Below are positions 8,066 to 18,664 of a stretch of DNA of 64,000 nucleotides, piece after piece. Source of the stretch: Bacteroides luti (GTDB taxonomy: Bacteria > Bacteroidota > Bacteroidia > Bacteroidales > Bacteroidaceae); the NCBI RefSeq assembly GCF_900128905.1, contig NZ_FQTV01000015.1, positions 38,739 through 102,738 of the forward strand, in the 5' to 3' direction. How positions within the stretch are numbered: position 1 is the first letter of the stretch; the number at the start of each line of letters is the position of its first letter. The notes under the pieces were generated by a model that was not told the DNA's origin, ran no database searches, and saw only the letters and a list, made by a program, of their open reading frames with translations. The translations under genes were made by a program, and so were the position numbers.

Positions 8066-9628
8066 TTAGATTGCCTGCACATATTTTGCCGCACTCTCGG
8101 CGCATCGTTCACCATCTATCCCGGCAGAAACAATACCGCCGGCATATCCTGCACCTTCACCGCAAGGGAATAATCCTTTAATGGTGATGTGTTGCAATGA
8201 TTCCGAATCACGGATTATACGTACCGGTGAAGAGGTTCGTGTTTCTACACCGATCATAGTTGCTTCATTAGTCAGGAATCCGTGTGAGAACTTCCCGAAT
8301 TGCTGGAATCCTTGTGATAACCTTTTGGTAATGAACTGTGGCATCCAGAAGTGAAGCGGAGAAGATACTAATCCCGGACTATAAGAAGAATCGGGTAGGG
8401 AAGATCCTAACTTTCCTTTGGTGAAATCGACCATTCGTTGTGCTGGTGCTGTCTGGCGTCTACCTCCCTGCATCCAGCATTGATGCTCCAGCTCTTCCTG
8501 AAACTCCATCAGTGCTAACGGACCATACTTTGCATATTCAGGGAAATCTTCGGGATGGATTTCAACGACCATACCCGAGTTACTCCATTTTGAGCCACGG
8601 TTGGATGGAGACATACCATTGACTACCACTTGTTCCGGGCCGCTTGCCGCAGGTACCACGAAACCTCCCGGGCACATGCAGAATGAATAAACTCCTCTGC
8701 CTTCAACCTGAGTAACGAAACTGTATTCTGCTGCAGGAAGATAATCACCTCTACCGTTTTTGTTATGGTACTGTATCTGGTCAATCAGCATTTGCGGGTG
8801 TTCCAAACGTACACCCACAGCAATACCTTTTGCTTCAATGTCTACATTATTGGCTGCCAACCAGCGATATACATCGCGTGCCGAGTGACCGGTAGCCAGA
8901 ATAACCGGGCCCAATAATGTCTTCCCGGTATTTGTCTCTATACCTTTTACTTCGTTATTTTCTATAATCAGAGCGTCCATTCGTGTTTCGAAATGCACTT
9001 CGCCGCCACATTCCAGAATGGTATTACGCATCTTTTCAATGACTCCCGGCAATTTATCCGTACCAATATGTGGATGAGTATCCACCAGAATGGAAGTACT
9101 TGCACCGTGCTGGCAGAATACATTCAGAATCTTGTCTGTGTTACCACGTTTCTTGCTGCGGGTATATAGTTTTCCATCTGAATAAGCACCGGCTCCACCT
9201 TCACCAAAACTATAGTTTGACTCCGGATCAACAATATGTTCACGTGAAATGAGGGCAATATCCTTTTTACGATCGCGCACATTCTTACCACGTTCCACGA
9301 TAATAGGCTTTATTCCCTCCTCAATCAGCTTAAGAGCAGCAAAAAGACCGCCAGGGCCTGCCCCAACAACGATTACTTGTGGAGCATTCTCTACTTTTTT
9401 ATAGGTTGTATGTATATACTCGTCATCTGCCGGCATTTCATTAATGTAGGCACGAACCTTCAGATTCACGAAAACAGTACGCTGTCTTGCATCAATACTG
9501 CGTTTCAAAATGCGAACTGCATTGAGCTGTTTCAGGGAAATTCCATTCTCCTTTGAAAGATATTCTTTCAAACGCTGTTCATTGGCCGCAATCTCCGGTA
9601 ATATTCTTAGTTGTATCTCTTGTATCAT
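8066..9628 (-). CDS. NAD(P)/FAD-dependent oxidoreductase of the COG2509 type
   Basis: A 520-residue flavoprotein. After an N-terminal RNA-recognition-like segment (1-80) there is a dinucleotide fold VIVVGAGPGGLFAALKL (GxGxxG at 89-94) with Glu ending strand 2 (IIVERG). A second FAD motif, LATGHSARDVYRWL, and a C-terminal GEGAGYAGGIVSAGIDG close the FAD site. The family is widespread in Bacteroidetes and Firmicutes as uncharacterised FAD-dependent dehydrogenases; the substrate is unknown. It starts 13 bp after radA ends, so the two are probably cotranscribed. Confidence 0.85.
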   Translation of the reverse strand: MIQEIQLRILPEIAANEQRLKEYLSKENGISLKQLNAVRILKRSIDARQRTVFVNLKVRAYINEMPADDEYIHTTYKKVENAPQVIVVGAGPGGLFAALKLIEEGIKPIIVERGKNVRDRKKDIALISREHIVDPESNYSFGEGGAGAYSDGKLYTRSKKRGNTDKILNVFCQHGASTSILVDTHPHIGTDKLPGVIEKMRNTILECGGEVHFETRMDALIIENNEVKGIETNTGKTLLGPVILATGHSARDVYRWLAANNVDIEAKGIAVGVRLEHPQMLIDQIQYHNKNGRGDYLPAAEYSFVTQVEGRGVYSFCMCPGGFVVPAASGPEQVVVNGMSPSNRGSKWSNSGMVVEIHPEDFPEYAKYGPLALMEFQEELEHQCWMQGGRRQTAPAQRMVDFTKGKLGSSLPDSSYSPGLVSSPLHFWMPQFITKRLSQGFQQFGKFSHGFLTNEATMIGVETRTSSPVRIIRDSESLQHITIKGLFPCGEGAGYAGGIVSAGIDGERCAESAAKYVQAI

Positions 9629-9641
9629 AGCTATTTTTGTT

Positions 9642-11009
9642 TTAACCGAATAGGCAACGGAATGCCTCTTCGACCTTTCTTACCGGAACCAGTTCTATAT
9701 TTATTTTCTTTTTGTCTAGTCCCTGCAAATTATGTTTGGGAAGAATCATCCGTTTGAATCCCAGCTTTTCTGCTTCACCAATTCGTTGTTCAATACGGTT
9801 TACCGGACGAATCTCTCCTGATAAACCAACTTCTCCGGCCAGACAGACTTCTCTTTCAATCTCTGTATCCATATTTGAAGAAAGAATGGCACTGATTACC
9901 GATAAGTCGATGGCAGGGTCGTTAACCTTTAAGCCTCCGGCAATATTTAAAAAGACATCTTTCTGTCCCAACTTGAATCCCACTCGTTTTTCAAGTACAG
10001 CCAGTAGCATATTCATGCGGCGAAGATCAAAACCTGTGGCAGATCTCTGAGGAACTCCGTAGGCTGCCGAGCTGACAAGTGCTTGTGTCTCAATAAGGAA
10101 CGGACGAACTCCTTCAATAGCAGAAGCAATGGCTACTCCGCTCATTCCATCATGGTCGAGCGATAGCAAAAGTTCCGACGGATTACTAACCTGACGCAAT
10201 CCATCCTGTCTCATTTCATAGATACCCAGTTCGGAAGTACTTCCAAAGCGATTCTTTATGGAACGAAGAATGCGGTACATGTAATGCTGATCTCCTTCAA
10301 ATTGCAGCACAGTGTCTACAATATGTTCCAGTACTTTTGGTCCGGCAATGCTGCCTTCTTTATTTATATGACCGATGAGTATCACCGGAGTATTAGTTTC
10401 TTTAGCAAATTTCAGGATAGAAGCCGAGCATTCGCGCACTTGTCCGATACTACCTGGAGATGATTCTATGGTTTCTGTGGAAATGGTCTGAATAGAATCG
10501 ATAATAACCAGTTCTGGACGTATATTCTTGATGTGAGTATAAATTTGTTCTAATGAAGTTTCACAAACAATCAGGCAATCGGACGAAGTATGCTTAATTC
10601 GGTCGGCACGAAGTTTAAGCTGGCGTGCACTCTCTTCACCGGAAACATAAAGAATGCGGCGATCGGGCATGCGGAGTACTGTTTGCAATACCAGGGTAGA
10701 TTTACCAATACCGGGTTCCCCACCAATAAGTACCAATGAACCGGGAACAAGTCCGCCACCCAGTACCCTGTTTAACTCTTCATCCTTTAAATCAATACGA
10801 GGTTCATCGGATGTAACAATATCACATAAAGATATAGGTTTGGCTTTTGGTGTTTCAATACCCGAAGTTGGGCGTTTATTGGCAACCTCTTTGCGAACAA
10901 TCTCTTCAACGTACGTATTCCATTCTCCGCAAGAGGGACATTTGCCTACCCATTTGGGAGAATCTTGTCCGCAGTTCGAACACACATATACGGTTTTGTC
11001 TTTTGCCAT
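9642..11009 (-). CDS. radA: DNA repair ATPase RadA (Sms)
   Basis: RecA-related helicase-type ATPase that aids branch migration in recombination and repair. The 455-residue protein has an N-terminal zinc finger with Cys10, Cys13, Cys24 and Cys27 (CSNCG...CPSCGEW), a Walker A GGEPGIGKST, the RadA-specific KNRFG motif (SIKNRFGSTSELG), and a C-terminal Lon-protease-like domain. The frame extends upstream to 11039, but those codons are AT-rich noncoding in character, and MAKDKTVYVC is the family start. It lies between ansA and the FAD oxidoreductase. Confidence 0.96.
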   Translation of the reverse strand: MAKDKTVYVCSNCGQDSPKWVGKCPSCGEWNTYVEEIVRKEVANKRPTSGIETPKAKPISLCDIVTSDEPRIDLKDEELNRVLGGGLVPGSLVLIGGEPGIGKSTLVLQTVLRMPDRRILYVSGEESARQLKLRADRIKHTSSDCLIVCETSLEQIYTHIKNIRPELVIIDSIQTISTETIESSPGSIGQVRECSASILKFAKETNTPVILIGHINKEGSIAGPKVLEHIVDTVLQFEGDQHYMYRILRSIKNRFGSTSELGIYEMRQDGLRQVSNPSELLLSLDHDGMSGVAIASAIEGVRPFLIETQALVSSAAYGVPQRSATGFDLRRMNMLLAVLEKRVGFKLGQKDVFLNIAGGLKVNDPAIDLSVISAILSSNMDTEIEREVCLAGEVGLSGEIRPVNRIEQRIGEAEKLGFKRMILPKHNLQGLDKKKINIELVPVRKVEEAFRCLFG

Positions 11010-11066
11010 TTTTGCAATTATAATTATATATAATTGCAAAAGTACCGATATTTTTTCAGAAACAGA

Positions 11067-12104
11067 TTAATTGATAGTAATTTCTCCGGCAATGGAAATA
11101 TTCATCATTTGTCGCACTTCATCAGGAGGAAGTCCGTGTCCCAGAAGAAACATTAGTTTGGTTACGGCAGATTCTGTTGTGCTGTCATATCCGCTTAAAA
11201 TTCCAGCATCAAGTAATTGTTTGCCTGTTTCGTAACGATCCATTTCTACAGTACCTGCACTACATTGGGTGACGTTAACAATAACGATTCCTCGTTCATT
11301 TGCCGCAATAAGTTGGTTGATAAGCCACTGACTTCTGGGAGCATTTCCCGATCCGTAAGTCTCCAGAACTACACCTTTTAATCCTGGGATGGCAAGAGTT
11401 GCAGCAACCACATTTTCCTGAATGCCCGGAAATAGTTTAAGGATCATTACATTTGTATCCATTGAAAGGTGTGGAGTAAGAGGTCTGCCGTTTGTGCAAT
11501 GATGAATCAGTGAAGGTTCATATTTAATATGTATACCTGCTGCGGCCAGTGCCGGATAGTTGTAAGAACGAAATGCATTGAAGTTCTCTGCATTAATCTT
11601 AGTTGTCCTGTTTCCTCTCATTAAATGGTTCTCAAAAAAAACACAAACTTCAGGAACCAGCGGTTTTCCCCTGCGTTTTGCCGCAGCAATTTCGAGACTC
11701 GTCATCAGATTTTCTTTTCCATCTGTACGAAGCACGCCGATAGGAAGTTGAGAGCCAGTAAGAATTACAGGTTTGTTGAGGTTTTCCAGCATGAAACTAA
11801 GAGCTGATGCCGTGTAAGCCATGGTATCTGTGCCATGAAGGATTACAAATCCGTCATATTTCCGATAATTTTCATAGATGATTCTGCAAAGATCAGCCCA
11901 TGCCTCAGGCTCCATGTCTGAGGAATCTCTTGGTGGATTAAACTGGCAGGAATCAATCTTGAAGTCCAGCTTTTTAAGTTCTGGGACATGTTTTTGTAAT
12001 TGCTCGAAATTGAAGTTTTCCAAAGCACCAGTCTCAGCATTCTCAATCATTCCTATTGTTCCACCAGTATAAATTATCAATACGGAAGCATTTTCTTGTT
12101 TCAT
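11067..12104 (-). CDS. ansA: Type I L-asparaginase (cytosolic)
   Basis: Hydrolyses asparagine to aspartate and ammonia. The 345-residue protein has both catalytic threonine motifs: YTGGTIGM near the N-terminus and LHGTDTMAYTASAL. There is no signal peptide, so the cytosolic AnsA class fits better than periplasmic AnsB, as does the length. Met at 12104 (MKQENASVLIIYTGGT) is preferred over the upstream extension to 12134. It is the first gene of the minus-strand run ansA-radA-FAD-luxR; radA starts 57 bp downstream. Confidence 0.94.
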   Translation of the reverse strand: MKQENASVLIIYTGGTIGMIENAETGALENFNFEQLQKHVPELKKLDFKIDSCQFNPPRDSSDMEPEAWADLCRIIYENYRKYDGFVILHGTDTMAYTASALSFMLENLNKPVILTGSQLPIGVLRTDGKENLMTSLEIAAAKRRGKPLVPEVCVFFENHLMRGNRTTKINAENFNAFRSYNYPALAAAGIHIKYEPSLIHHCTNGRPLTPHLSMDTNVMILKLFPGIQENVVAATLAIPGLKGVVLETYGSGNAPRSQWLINQLIAANERGIVIVNVTQCSAGTVEMDRYETGKQLLDAGILSGYDSTTESAVTKLMFLLGHGLPPDEVRQMMNISIAGEITIN

Positions 12105-12811
12105 CCTTTGGATTTTACCTTTGTTATAATGCAAATATAGGTATTATTCTATTATTTTATAACAAAATGATAAATATCTATATAACAAAAATATAAAAGA
12201 TATGGTTTTGAATATATTCTGGAGCTATATTCTTATAAATGCTCTATTTATTTTAAAAAAGACTTTTAGTTCTGATGTCATAAATTCTGCGATAACACTT
12301 TTAAGGGGTTAAGAAAGCAAGAAGAGACTGATGAATATTTACTTTAATATATTTAGATTAATTATTTTTTTTACGCTTATTACCCTTCTACTTGGATTTA
12401 TTTCTATAAGAAAAACTTTTTTATATGACGAATTATATATGAATTTATGTATGCATTTTTAAATTAATAGGCTAACGCTTTTTTGTAAAATTACAAATGT
12501 TATTCAGCTGTTTTTGCAGCTCTATTAAGTATTAAACTGGGCAAAAAGCCCTTTTCTGATATATTTTACATGTGTTTGTACGATAATACATTCCATAAAA
12601 TAATGTTATAATCTATTTTTGTAATTCAAAAAAATGTGAAAATCGATGATGGTATGTTTAATTCAGTTAATGTAATGGTTCTATTGCTATTTCACTACTG
12701 AGCTGTAAATCTAGTAATCGTTATTGTGTACTTTTTTGTAATAACCTTGATCTGGAATAGAAAATATTCAACTAACGTGTTTTTTATTTAAATTATATAA
12801 TCTACTATGCT
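12105..12811. other. Long AT-rich intergenic region between divergent asparaginase and FAS1-Sus genes
   Basis: About 700 bp with no credible ORF. Two short hairpins are visible: AGCTG/CAGCT (12506-12521), and GGGC/GCCC followed by TTTT (12539-12555). A -7-like TATTTTTG is at 12614-12621. Long upstream regions are common for Sus-type operons. No palindromic operator stands out. Confidence 0.5.
12614..12621 (+). promoter_or_regulatory. Putative -7 box for the FAS1-Sus operon
   Basis: TATTTTTG matches TAnnTTTG and would give an untranslated leader of about 180 nt before 12812. No -33 TTTG lies at the right distance, so activation by a regulator or a different start site is possible. Confidence 0.3.
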
Positions 12812-15325
12812 ATGAAACAAGAAAATTATTACCTTAAAAGAGGGAGTTGTTTTTCTTTAAAGAAACAAAAATCTTTTTATATAGGTTGCTTCAAATCAAT
12901 AGGAGTGAAAGATTCTGTTATAAAATACGGAATAAAAAAGCTACTATTATTTTCAATTTTAGTTTTATTTTTTGGATCGTGTAGTAAGGATTTTGATTCT
13001 TACTACGACAGACCCTCTTGGTTAGAAGATCCAATATACCAGACTTTGCAAAGTGAGGGACGTTTCTCTAATTATTTAGAGTGTGTGGACAAAACTCTTT
13101 ATAGTCAGGTCTTGAAAGGCTCAGGTAACTATACTGTTTTTGCTCCTAATGATGAAGCTTTTGCTAAGTTTCTTAAAGAAAAAGGTTATGCTTCGGTTAA
13201 AGATATACCTAAATCTGTAGCAAACCAGATAGTAAGTTATTCTTTAGTGTATAATAAATATGCATTAGAGCATTTAGGAGATGTGTTAACAACTTCTCAG
13301 TGGTCTGCAGGTGCTTCTTATAAAAAGCGTACTCCTTATTATAAAACAATTTATAAGGAAAATGTAAACGGTAAAACAGAATGGGTAATAGATGCAAATG
13401 CACATAATGGAACATTTTCTACAGAAGTGCATAATTACAAGTATCTTCCAATTCTGACAAACTCATACTTTACAAATAATCATTTATCATCAAGTGATTA
13501 TAATACATTCTTTTCAACGAACTTTTCTGGTCAGAATGTACTAAGCGGAGAGATTGTAAAAAGTGACCTTTATTCTGAAAATGGAGTTATTCATGAAGTT
13601 AATTCTGTATCGCTCCCACTTAATAACTTCGATGAAATGTTGAAGAACGATAATTATTCAGCATTTAAGGCTCTTCTTGATCATAAGACCTCTGATGGAT
13701 CCTATCAATTTGCTAAATATACTCAGACCAATACCTTTACAGAGTATTACAAAACCCTATATCCGGATAGTAATATTGTAGATTTATATGTAAAGGCGTA
13801 TCCTTCACTACCTTTTTCTCCAAATGTTGAACTTTATTCTGGTGTTTCAGGTGCATCTGATGAAGGAGATGGATATACTATGTTTGTTCCATCTAATGAG
13901 GCTGTGAATGAGTTTGTTCAAAATAAGCTTTTGAAATATGCAAAATCAATTTCAGAACTTCCGACTGCTACTTTAACGTATTTCTTAAAAGCTCATATGA
14001 GTGATGGTATAATATGGCCAAGTCAGTATACAACTGCGCAAAATGCTAATAGTGAATTTTTTAATGAGCAGGGTGCTTCAGGAAAAACTTTTAATGAAAG
14101 TGGTATTATTGAGAAAAAAATGGCGAGCAACGGTTTTTTCTATGGTATTGATCATGTAATTAAGAGTGGATATTTTGAAACAGTTTATTCTGAAATTTTG
14201 CTTAACCCTGCTTATTCATGGTTAAATATAGCTCTTACAGGATTGTATGCTAATGATTTGTATACAGATTTTTTAAAGAGCCCTTTATCTGGTTATACAG
14301 AAGAGAATTATACAATATTGTTACCTTCAGATGAATTGTTAAAGAGGGACGGCTTTGCTTATGATGTTACGCAGTCAGCAGTTGGTGACCGTTTTTCTAA
14401 TTCAAGTATAAAAAGTGGTACAGCACTTGATCGTTTGAAACGTCTTATTCGTATGTGCGTGTTTAAACGTATCAAAAATAATGATATAAATAGTGCGATT
14501 GTAGATTTCAATGGAAACTCTTCTATTGGCTATGATGGATTTGGCTATGCCGTGAATGATTATGGAGATATGATCCGATTCAAGAATGGCAAAGTCCAGG
14601 CAGTGGGCAATATTTTGGATAGTGAATGGGTAACTATCACGCCAATTGCTACATTAAATAATGGACAAGTTTTTGCTATAGACAAATTATTGGAATATAG
14701 TCCAAGAAATAGTAACCCTGCAGCAGCAGCAGGTTGGGAGGATCAGTCTATTACAACGTTTGTTGCTAATTATTTTGCAGCTAATCCTGCACAAACATCT
14801 GAATTTAAAAAATATTGGGACAAGGTATTAAGTGTTGTTTCACCAAGTATTAATGCTTCAGGGTATTATACAATTCTGATACCTACTAATGAACAGGTTA
14901 ATGCAGCAGTAGCTGCTGGAAATCTTCCAGCATTAGCAAATGTTGTTGTAACCAAAGATAAAGAATGGGCCCAGGCAGTAAATTTCGTTAGCTCACAAAT
15001 ACTTTCAGGTACTGTATATTCGGATGATGGATTAAGCCGTTTCATTCCTGGGAATTATGTAACAAGCAAATGTGCTACACTTTATAAGGTGAATGATTCA
15101 TCTGCTGATTTAGTTGGAGTAAAGACATACGCTGAAGCTACGAAAGTTAATGGTCAGCTTGTTTTTCAGGCTAAAAATATAGAAGAAGGATCTAATATCC
15201 TGGTAAAAGGAATTGGTACATCTGGGGTGATACGAGGTGTAAACAACAGTAATGTCATGGGACCAAGAGCTGTAATACATCTTGTAGATGGATATTTGAC
15301 TTTCAAAGTAAATTCAACGAATTAA
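12812..15325 (+). CDS. Multi-FAS1 (fasciclin) domain lipoprotein
   Basis: An 837-residue predicted surface lipoprotein. The lipobox is FFGSC (Cys57), followed by SKDFD, whose acidic residues fit the Bacteroides surface-export signal. Around four FAS1-like repeats can be traced: YTVFAPNDEAFAKF (domain 1), YTMFVPSNEAVNEF (2), YTILLPSDELLKRD (3) and YTILIPTNEQVNAA (4). FAS1 domains mediate adhesion or ligand binding. The 40 residues before the hydrophobic core are unusually long for a signal peptide; GTG at 12905 would give a normal one. It leads a single-strand operon with two SusCD pairs, with susC starting 21 bp downstream. Confidence 0.88.
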   Translation: MKQENYYLKRGSCFSLKKQKSFYIGCFKSIGVKDSVIKYGIKKLLLFSILVLFFGSCSKDFDSYYDRPSWLEDPIYQTLQSEGRFSNYLECVDKTLYSQVLKGSGNYTVFAPNDEAFAKFLKEKGYASVKDIPKSVANQIVSYSLVYNKYALEHLGDVLTTSQWSAGASYKKRTPYYKTIYKENVNGKTEWVIDANAHNGTFSTEVHNYKYLPILTNSYFTNNHLSSSDYNTFFSTNFSGQNVLSGEIVKSDLYSENGVIHEVNSVSLPLNNFDEMLKNDNYSAFKALLDHKTSDGSYQFAKYTQTNTFTEYYKTLYPDSNIVDLYVKAYPSLPFSPNVELYSGVSGASDEGDGYTMFVPSNEAVNEFVQNKLLKYAKSISELPTATLTYFLKAHMSDGIIWPSQYTTAQNANSEFFNEQGASGKTFNESGIIEKKMASNGFFYGIDHVIKSGYFETVYSEILLNPAYSWLNIALTGLYANDLYTDFLKSPLSGYTEENYTILLPSDELLKRDGFAYDVTQSAVGDRFSNSSIKSGTALDRLKRLIRMCVFKRIKNNDINSAIVDFNGNSSIGYDGFGYAVNDYGDMIRFKNGKVQAVGNILDSEWVTITPIATLNNGQVFAIDKLLEYSPRNSNPAAAAGWEDQSITTFVANYFAANPAQTSEFKKYWDKVLSVVSPSINASGYYTILIPTNEQVNAAVAAGNLPALANVVVTKDKEWAQAVNFVSSQILSGTVYSDDGLSRFIPGNYVTSKCATLYKVNDSSADLVGVKTYAEATKVNGQLVFQAKNIEEGSNILVKGIGTSGVIRGVNNSNVMGPRAVIHLVDGYLTFKVNSTN

Positions 15326-15346
15326 TAACCTTAAATATATGAATCA

Positions 15347-18300
15347 ATGAAAAGAGTATTTTATATATATCTCTTACTCATTTTTTTGAGTTGCTTACCG
15401 GGCTTAACTTTTGCACAATCAAAAGTTATGATTCGTGGTGTTGTAACTTCGACATCAGACAAATCGACGTTACCAGGTGCAAATATACAACTGATTAACA
15501 AAGATGGGCGTGTGGTAAGTTATGCCGTTACAGATATGGATGGTAATTACAGTTTGATGTCTGATATGAAGAATGGAGATAAGTTAGTTGTTACTTATGC
15601 TGGTTTTCAAAAACAAACTCTTACTGTTAATAACCGTACAAAAGTAGATATTGCTTTAGTTCAGACTGATGTAATGATCGAAGGAGCTGTTGTTGTTGGA
15701 CGCAAGAAGGTAAGCAATGGTATGATGAATATCAATGAAAGAGATTTAACTACTGCTGCTACTACTATAGGACTTAAAGATTTAGCAGAACTTACAGGTG
15801 CTTCTGTTGAAGATGCATTGCAGGGGCGTATTGCCGGAGTTGATATTGTTGCTAGCTCAGGTACTCCTGGTGCAGGTATGTCTATACGTATTCGTGGAAC
15901 CACTTCAATTAATGGTTCTTCACAGCCATTAATTATCGTGGATGGTTTTCCTTATGAAACAACAATTTCTTCTGATTTTGACTTTGCAAATGCTGATGAA
16001 GAAGAATATTCTCAGATGTTGAATATTGCTCCGGATGATATAAAGGAAATAACAGTATTGAAAGATGCTGCTGCTACAGCTATTTGGGGATCTCGTGCAG
16101 CCAATGGTGTTTTACAGATTACAACTAAAAGAGGTGCAGTTAGCAAGCCTCGTGTTTCTTATTCATTTAAAGGATCAATTGATAAATTACCAAGAGGTAT
16201 TCCTACATTATCTGGTGATCAATACAATACGTTGATACAGGATGAAATGATGAATAGTGGGATCGCATTTAATCCTAATACATATCCGGAATTTGCTAAT
16301 GATGTTAATAATCCGTACTATTTTTATAACTACGGACAAAATACAAACTGGTTTGATGAAGTTACCCGTACTGGTTTTACACAAGACCATAATATTTCTA
16401 TTAGTGGGGGTGGGGATAAGGCTCAGTATAGAGCTTCTGTTGGCTATTATAATCAGCAAGGAACAACAATAGGAACAGACTTTACACGTATTTCAACTCG
16501 TTTAAATGTAGACTATAATGTGTCTGAAAAACTTAAATTCCAGGCAAGTATGTCATATACACACGGAGAAAATAATCGTAATTATATCTCTTATTTGAGC
16601 AACAGTAAAGATGTGGGTGAAATGGCCTATACAAAAATGCCAAACATGAGTGTTTATGAATATAACGCACTAGGCCTGTTAACCGGTAATTATTTCTCTC
16701 CATTAGAATCTCCTCAGGGATACTGGAACTCCACTTCTCAAAGTGGAATCTATAATCCTGTAGCTATGGCTAATGAAGGCTTGTATAAATCAATAAGTGA
16801 TCGTATTATTCCGAATCTTACTTTAGTCTGGACACCGTTCACTTTCTTACGTTATCAGTTTGATGTAGGCTTTGATGTTATGAATAATAAGAACAATGCA
16901 TTTTTGCCACAAACAGCTACAGGTCGTCCCTGGAATGAAATAAGCGTAAACAGAGCTGATGATGTTGATGGCGAAGCTTTCACTATTCAAACTTATAATA
17001 AATTGATTTTTACTCCTAATTTAGGAGAAAAGCATGATTTACAAGTCTTGCTGGGTACATCTACTAACGATAAGTCTTCTGCAAGTTATAAGTCTACTAC
17101 AGGTAATAATGCAAGTCCTTATTTAAAGGACCCTTCTATTGCTTCACGTGTAGCCGGGCAAAGTGTTTTAGGTATTTATTCAGGAAGTTCACAAAACAGA
17201 TCGGTTTCTTTTTTTGCAAATGCTCAGTATAGTCTGTTAGACCGTTATATCGTTTCTGGTAACATTCGTACAGACGGAAGCTCTCGTTTTGGTAGATCTT
17301 ATCGTTGGGGTAGTTTTCCTAGTATCTCTGCCCGATGGAGAATTTCAGGTGAGCCTTTTATGAAAGGATTAAAATGGCTTGATGAATTAAGCTTACGTGC
17401 CAGCTATGGGGTAAATGGTAATGCTCCAAAATCAGATTTTGGTCATATCAGTACTTATGGTATATATGATTATAATTATCTGGGTTCCGCAGGGACTTAT
17501 CCCAATAATCTAGAATTAATAGACCTCCGTTGGGAAAGATCTATTCAGAAGAATTTTGGTGTAAACTTTGCTGCATTCAATAATCGTTTTAATGTTGATT
17601 TTGAATTATATAAGAAAAGAACAAACGACTTATTCTTTTATGGATTGGACATCCCAACATCAACCGGTTTCTCTTCTGTTGATATGAACGTGGGAGTTAT
17701 GGATAACCAGGGATGGGAGCTATCTGTAATGACTACTCCGGTAAAAACGAAAGATTTTACATTTAGCTTTAATTTTAACATTGCTCGTAATGAGAACTTT
17801 GTGCGTAGTATTTCAGAACAATATCCAATGGAATCAGGAGTAAGTACTGCAAATGGTTCATATATCAGACGATTTGAGATAGACCAACCTTTAGGTTCAT
17901 TTTATGGATATAAGTATAATGGTGTTTACTTGAATAAGGATCAGACCATTGCCCGTGATAAAAATGGAGGCAAAATATTTACATATAATGATGCAGGTGA
18001 AAGAGTTCCGGTGCAAATGCGCTTTGGGTATCCTTCAATTGACTATCAATTTCAGGAAGGAGATGCTAAATATGAAGACTTGAATCATGACGGTAATATT
18101 GATTATCTGGATATCGTTTATTTGGGTAATGCCAATCCTTTGTTTCAGGGAGGATTTGGTCCAAGTTTTAGATATAAAAACTTTACGCTGAATCTATATT
18201 TTAACTACCGCTACGGAAATGATATTGTGAATTCAGCTAAGATGAATATGGAGAATATGTATAGCTTTAATAATCAAAGTACAGCAGTCTTGAACAGATG

Positions 18301-18652
18301 GAGGCACTCTTATGAGAATGAGGCTGATGCACCAGAAGGTTTGCTTCCAAGGGCTCTTTATAAAAAAGGATATAATTACCTGGGATCAGACAGGTTTATT
18401 GAAGATGGTTCTTTCCTACGTTTTAAATCATTGACATTTAAGTATACTTTCGATCGGAAAATGTTAGCTAAAACATTTTTAAACGATGCTTCTATTTATC
18501 TGACAATGCAGAACTTATTCGTTTGGACAAATTATACAGGACAAGATCCGGAAGTCTCAGTAGGTGGTAGTGATCCTTTCAAAACAGGATATGATTATGC
18601 AACAACTCCACGTAGTAAAGAATATACTTTAGGATTATCTCTAACCTTTTAA
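15347..18652 (+). CDS. SusC/RagA-type TonB-linked outer-membrane transporter (first of two)
   Basis: A 1101-residue TonB-dependent importer. It has a signal peptide ending near FAQ (about residue 24), a carboxypeptidase-D-like domain (about 28-105, VRGVVTS... through LVQTD), a TonB-box-like GAVVVGRKK (about 113-121), a plug with the SusC signatures GTTSINGSSQPLIIVDGFPY and VLKDAAATAIWGSRAANGVL, and a barrel ending in LGLSLTF. SusC proteins import ligands captured by a SusD lid lipoprotein; the partner follows 12 bp downstream. The substrate is not readable, and no glycoside hydrolase accompanies the pair. Confidence 0.95.
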   Translation: MKRVFYIYLLLIFLSCLPGLTFAQSKVMIRGVVTSTSDKSTLPGANIQLINKDGRVVSYAVTDMDGNYSLMSDMKNGDKLVVTYAGFQKQTLTVNNRTKVDIALVQTDVMIEGAVVVGRKKVSNGMMNINERDLTTAATTIGLKDLAELTGASVEDALQGRIAGVDIVASSGTPGAGMSIRIRGTTSINGSSQPLIIVDGFPYETTISSDFDFANADEEEYSQMLNIAPDDIKEITVLKDAAATAIWGSRAANGVLQITTKRGAVSKPRVSYSFKGSIDKLPRGIPTLSGDQYNTLIQDEMMNSGIAFNPNTYPEFANDVNNPYYFYNYGQNTNWFDEVTRTGFTQDHNISISGGGDKAQYRASVGYYNQQGTTIGTDFTRISTRLNVDYNVSEKLKFQASMSYTHGENNRNYISYLSNSKDVGEMAYTKMPNMSVYEYNALGLLTGNYFSPLESPQGYWNSTSQSGIYNPVAMANEGLYKSISDRIIPNLTLVWTPFTFLRYQFDVGFDVMNNKNNAFLPQTATGRPWNEISVNRADDVDGEAFTIQTYNKLIFTPNLGEKHDLQVLLGTSTNDKSSASYKSTTGNNASPYLKDPSIASRVAGQSVLGIYSGSSQNRSVSFFANAQYSLLDRYIVSGNIRTDGSSRFGRSYRWGSFPSISARWRISGEPFMKGLKWLDELSLRASYGVNGNAPKSDFGHISTYGIYDYNYLGSAGTYPNNLELIDLRWERSIQKNFGVNFAAFNNRFNVDFELYKKRTNDLFFYGLDIPTSTGFSSVDMNVGVMDNQGWELSVMTTPVKTKDFTFSFNFNIARNENFVRSISEQYPMESGVSTANGSYIRRFEIDQPLGSFYGYKYNGVYLNKDQTIARDKNGGKIFTYNDAGERVPVQMRFGYPSIDYQFQEGDAKYEDLNHDGNIDYLDIVYLGNANPLFQGGFGPSFRYKNFTLNLYFNYRYGNDIVNSAKMNMENMYSFNNQSTAVLNRWRHSYENEADAPEGLLPRALYKKGYNYLGSDRFIEDGSFLRFKSLTFKYTFDRKMLAKTFLNDASIYLTMQNLFVWTNYTGQDPEVSVGGSDPFKTGYDYATTPRSKEYTLGLSLTF

Positions 18653-18664
18653 TTAAAGAACTAT

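Noticed and set aside
12135..12811. Insertion sequence or gene remnant upstream of the FAS1-Sus operon
   Set aside because: No terminal inverted repeats, target duplication or transposase-like reading frame seen; only AT-rich DNA.
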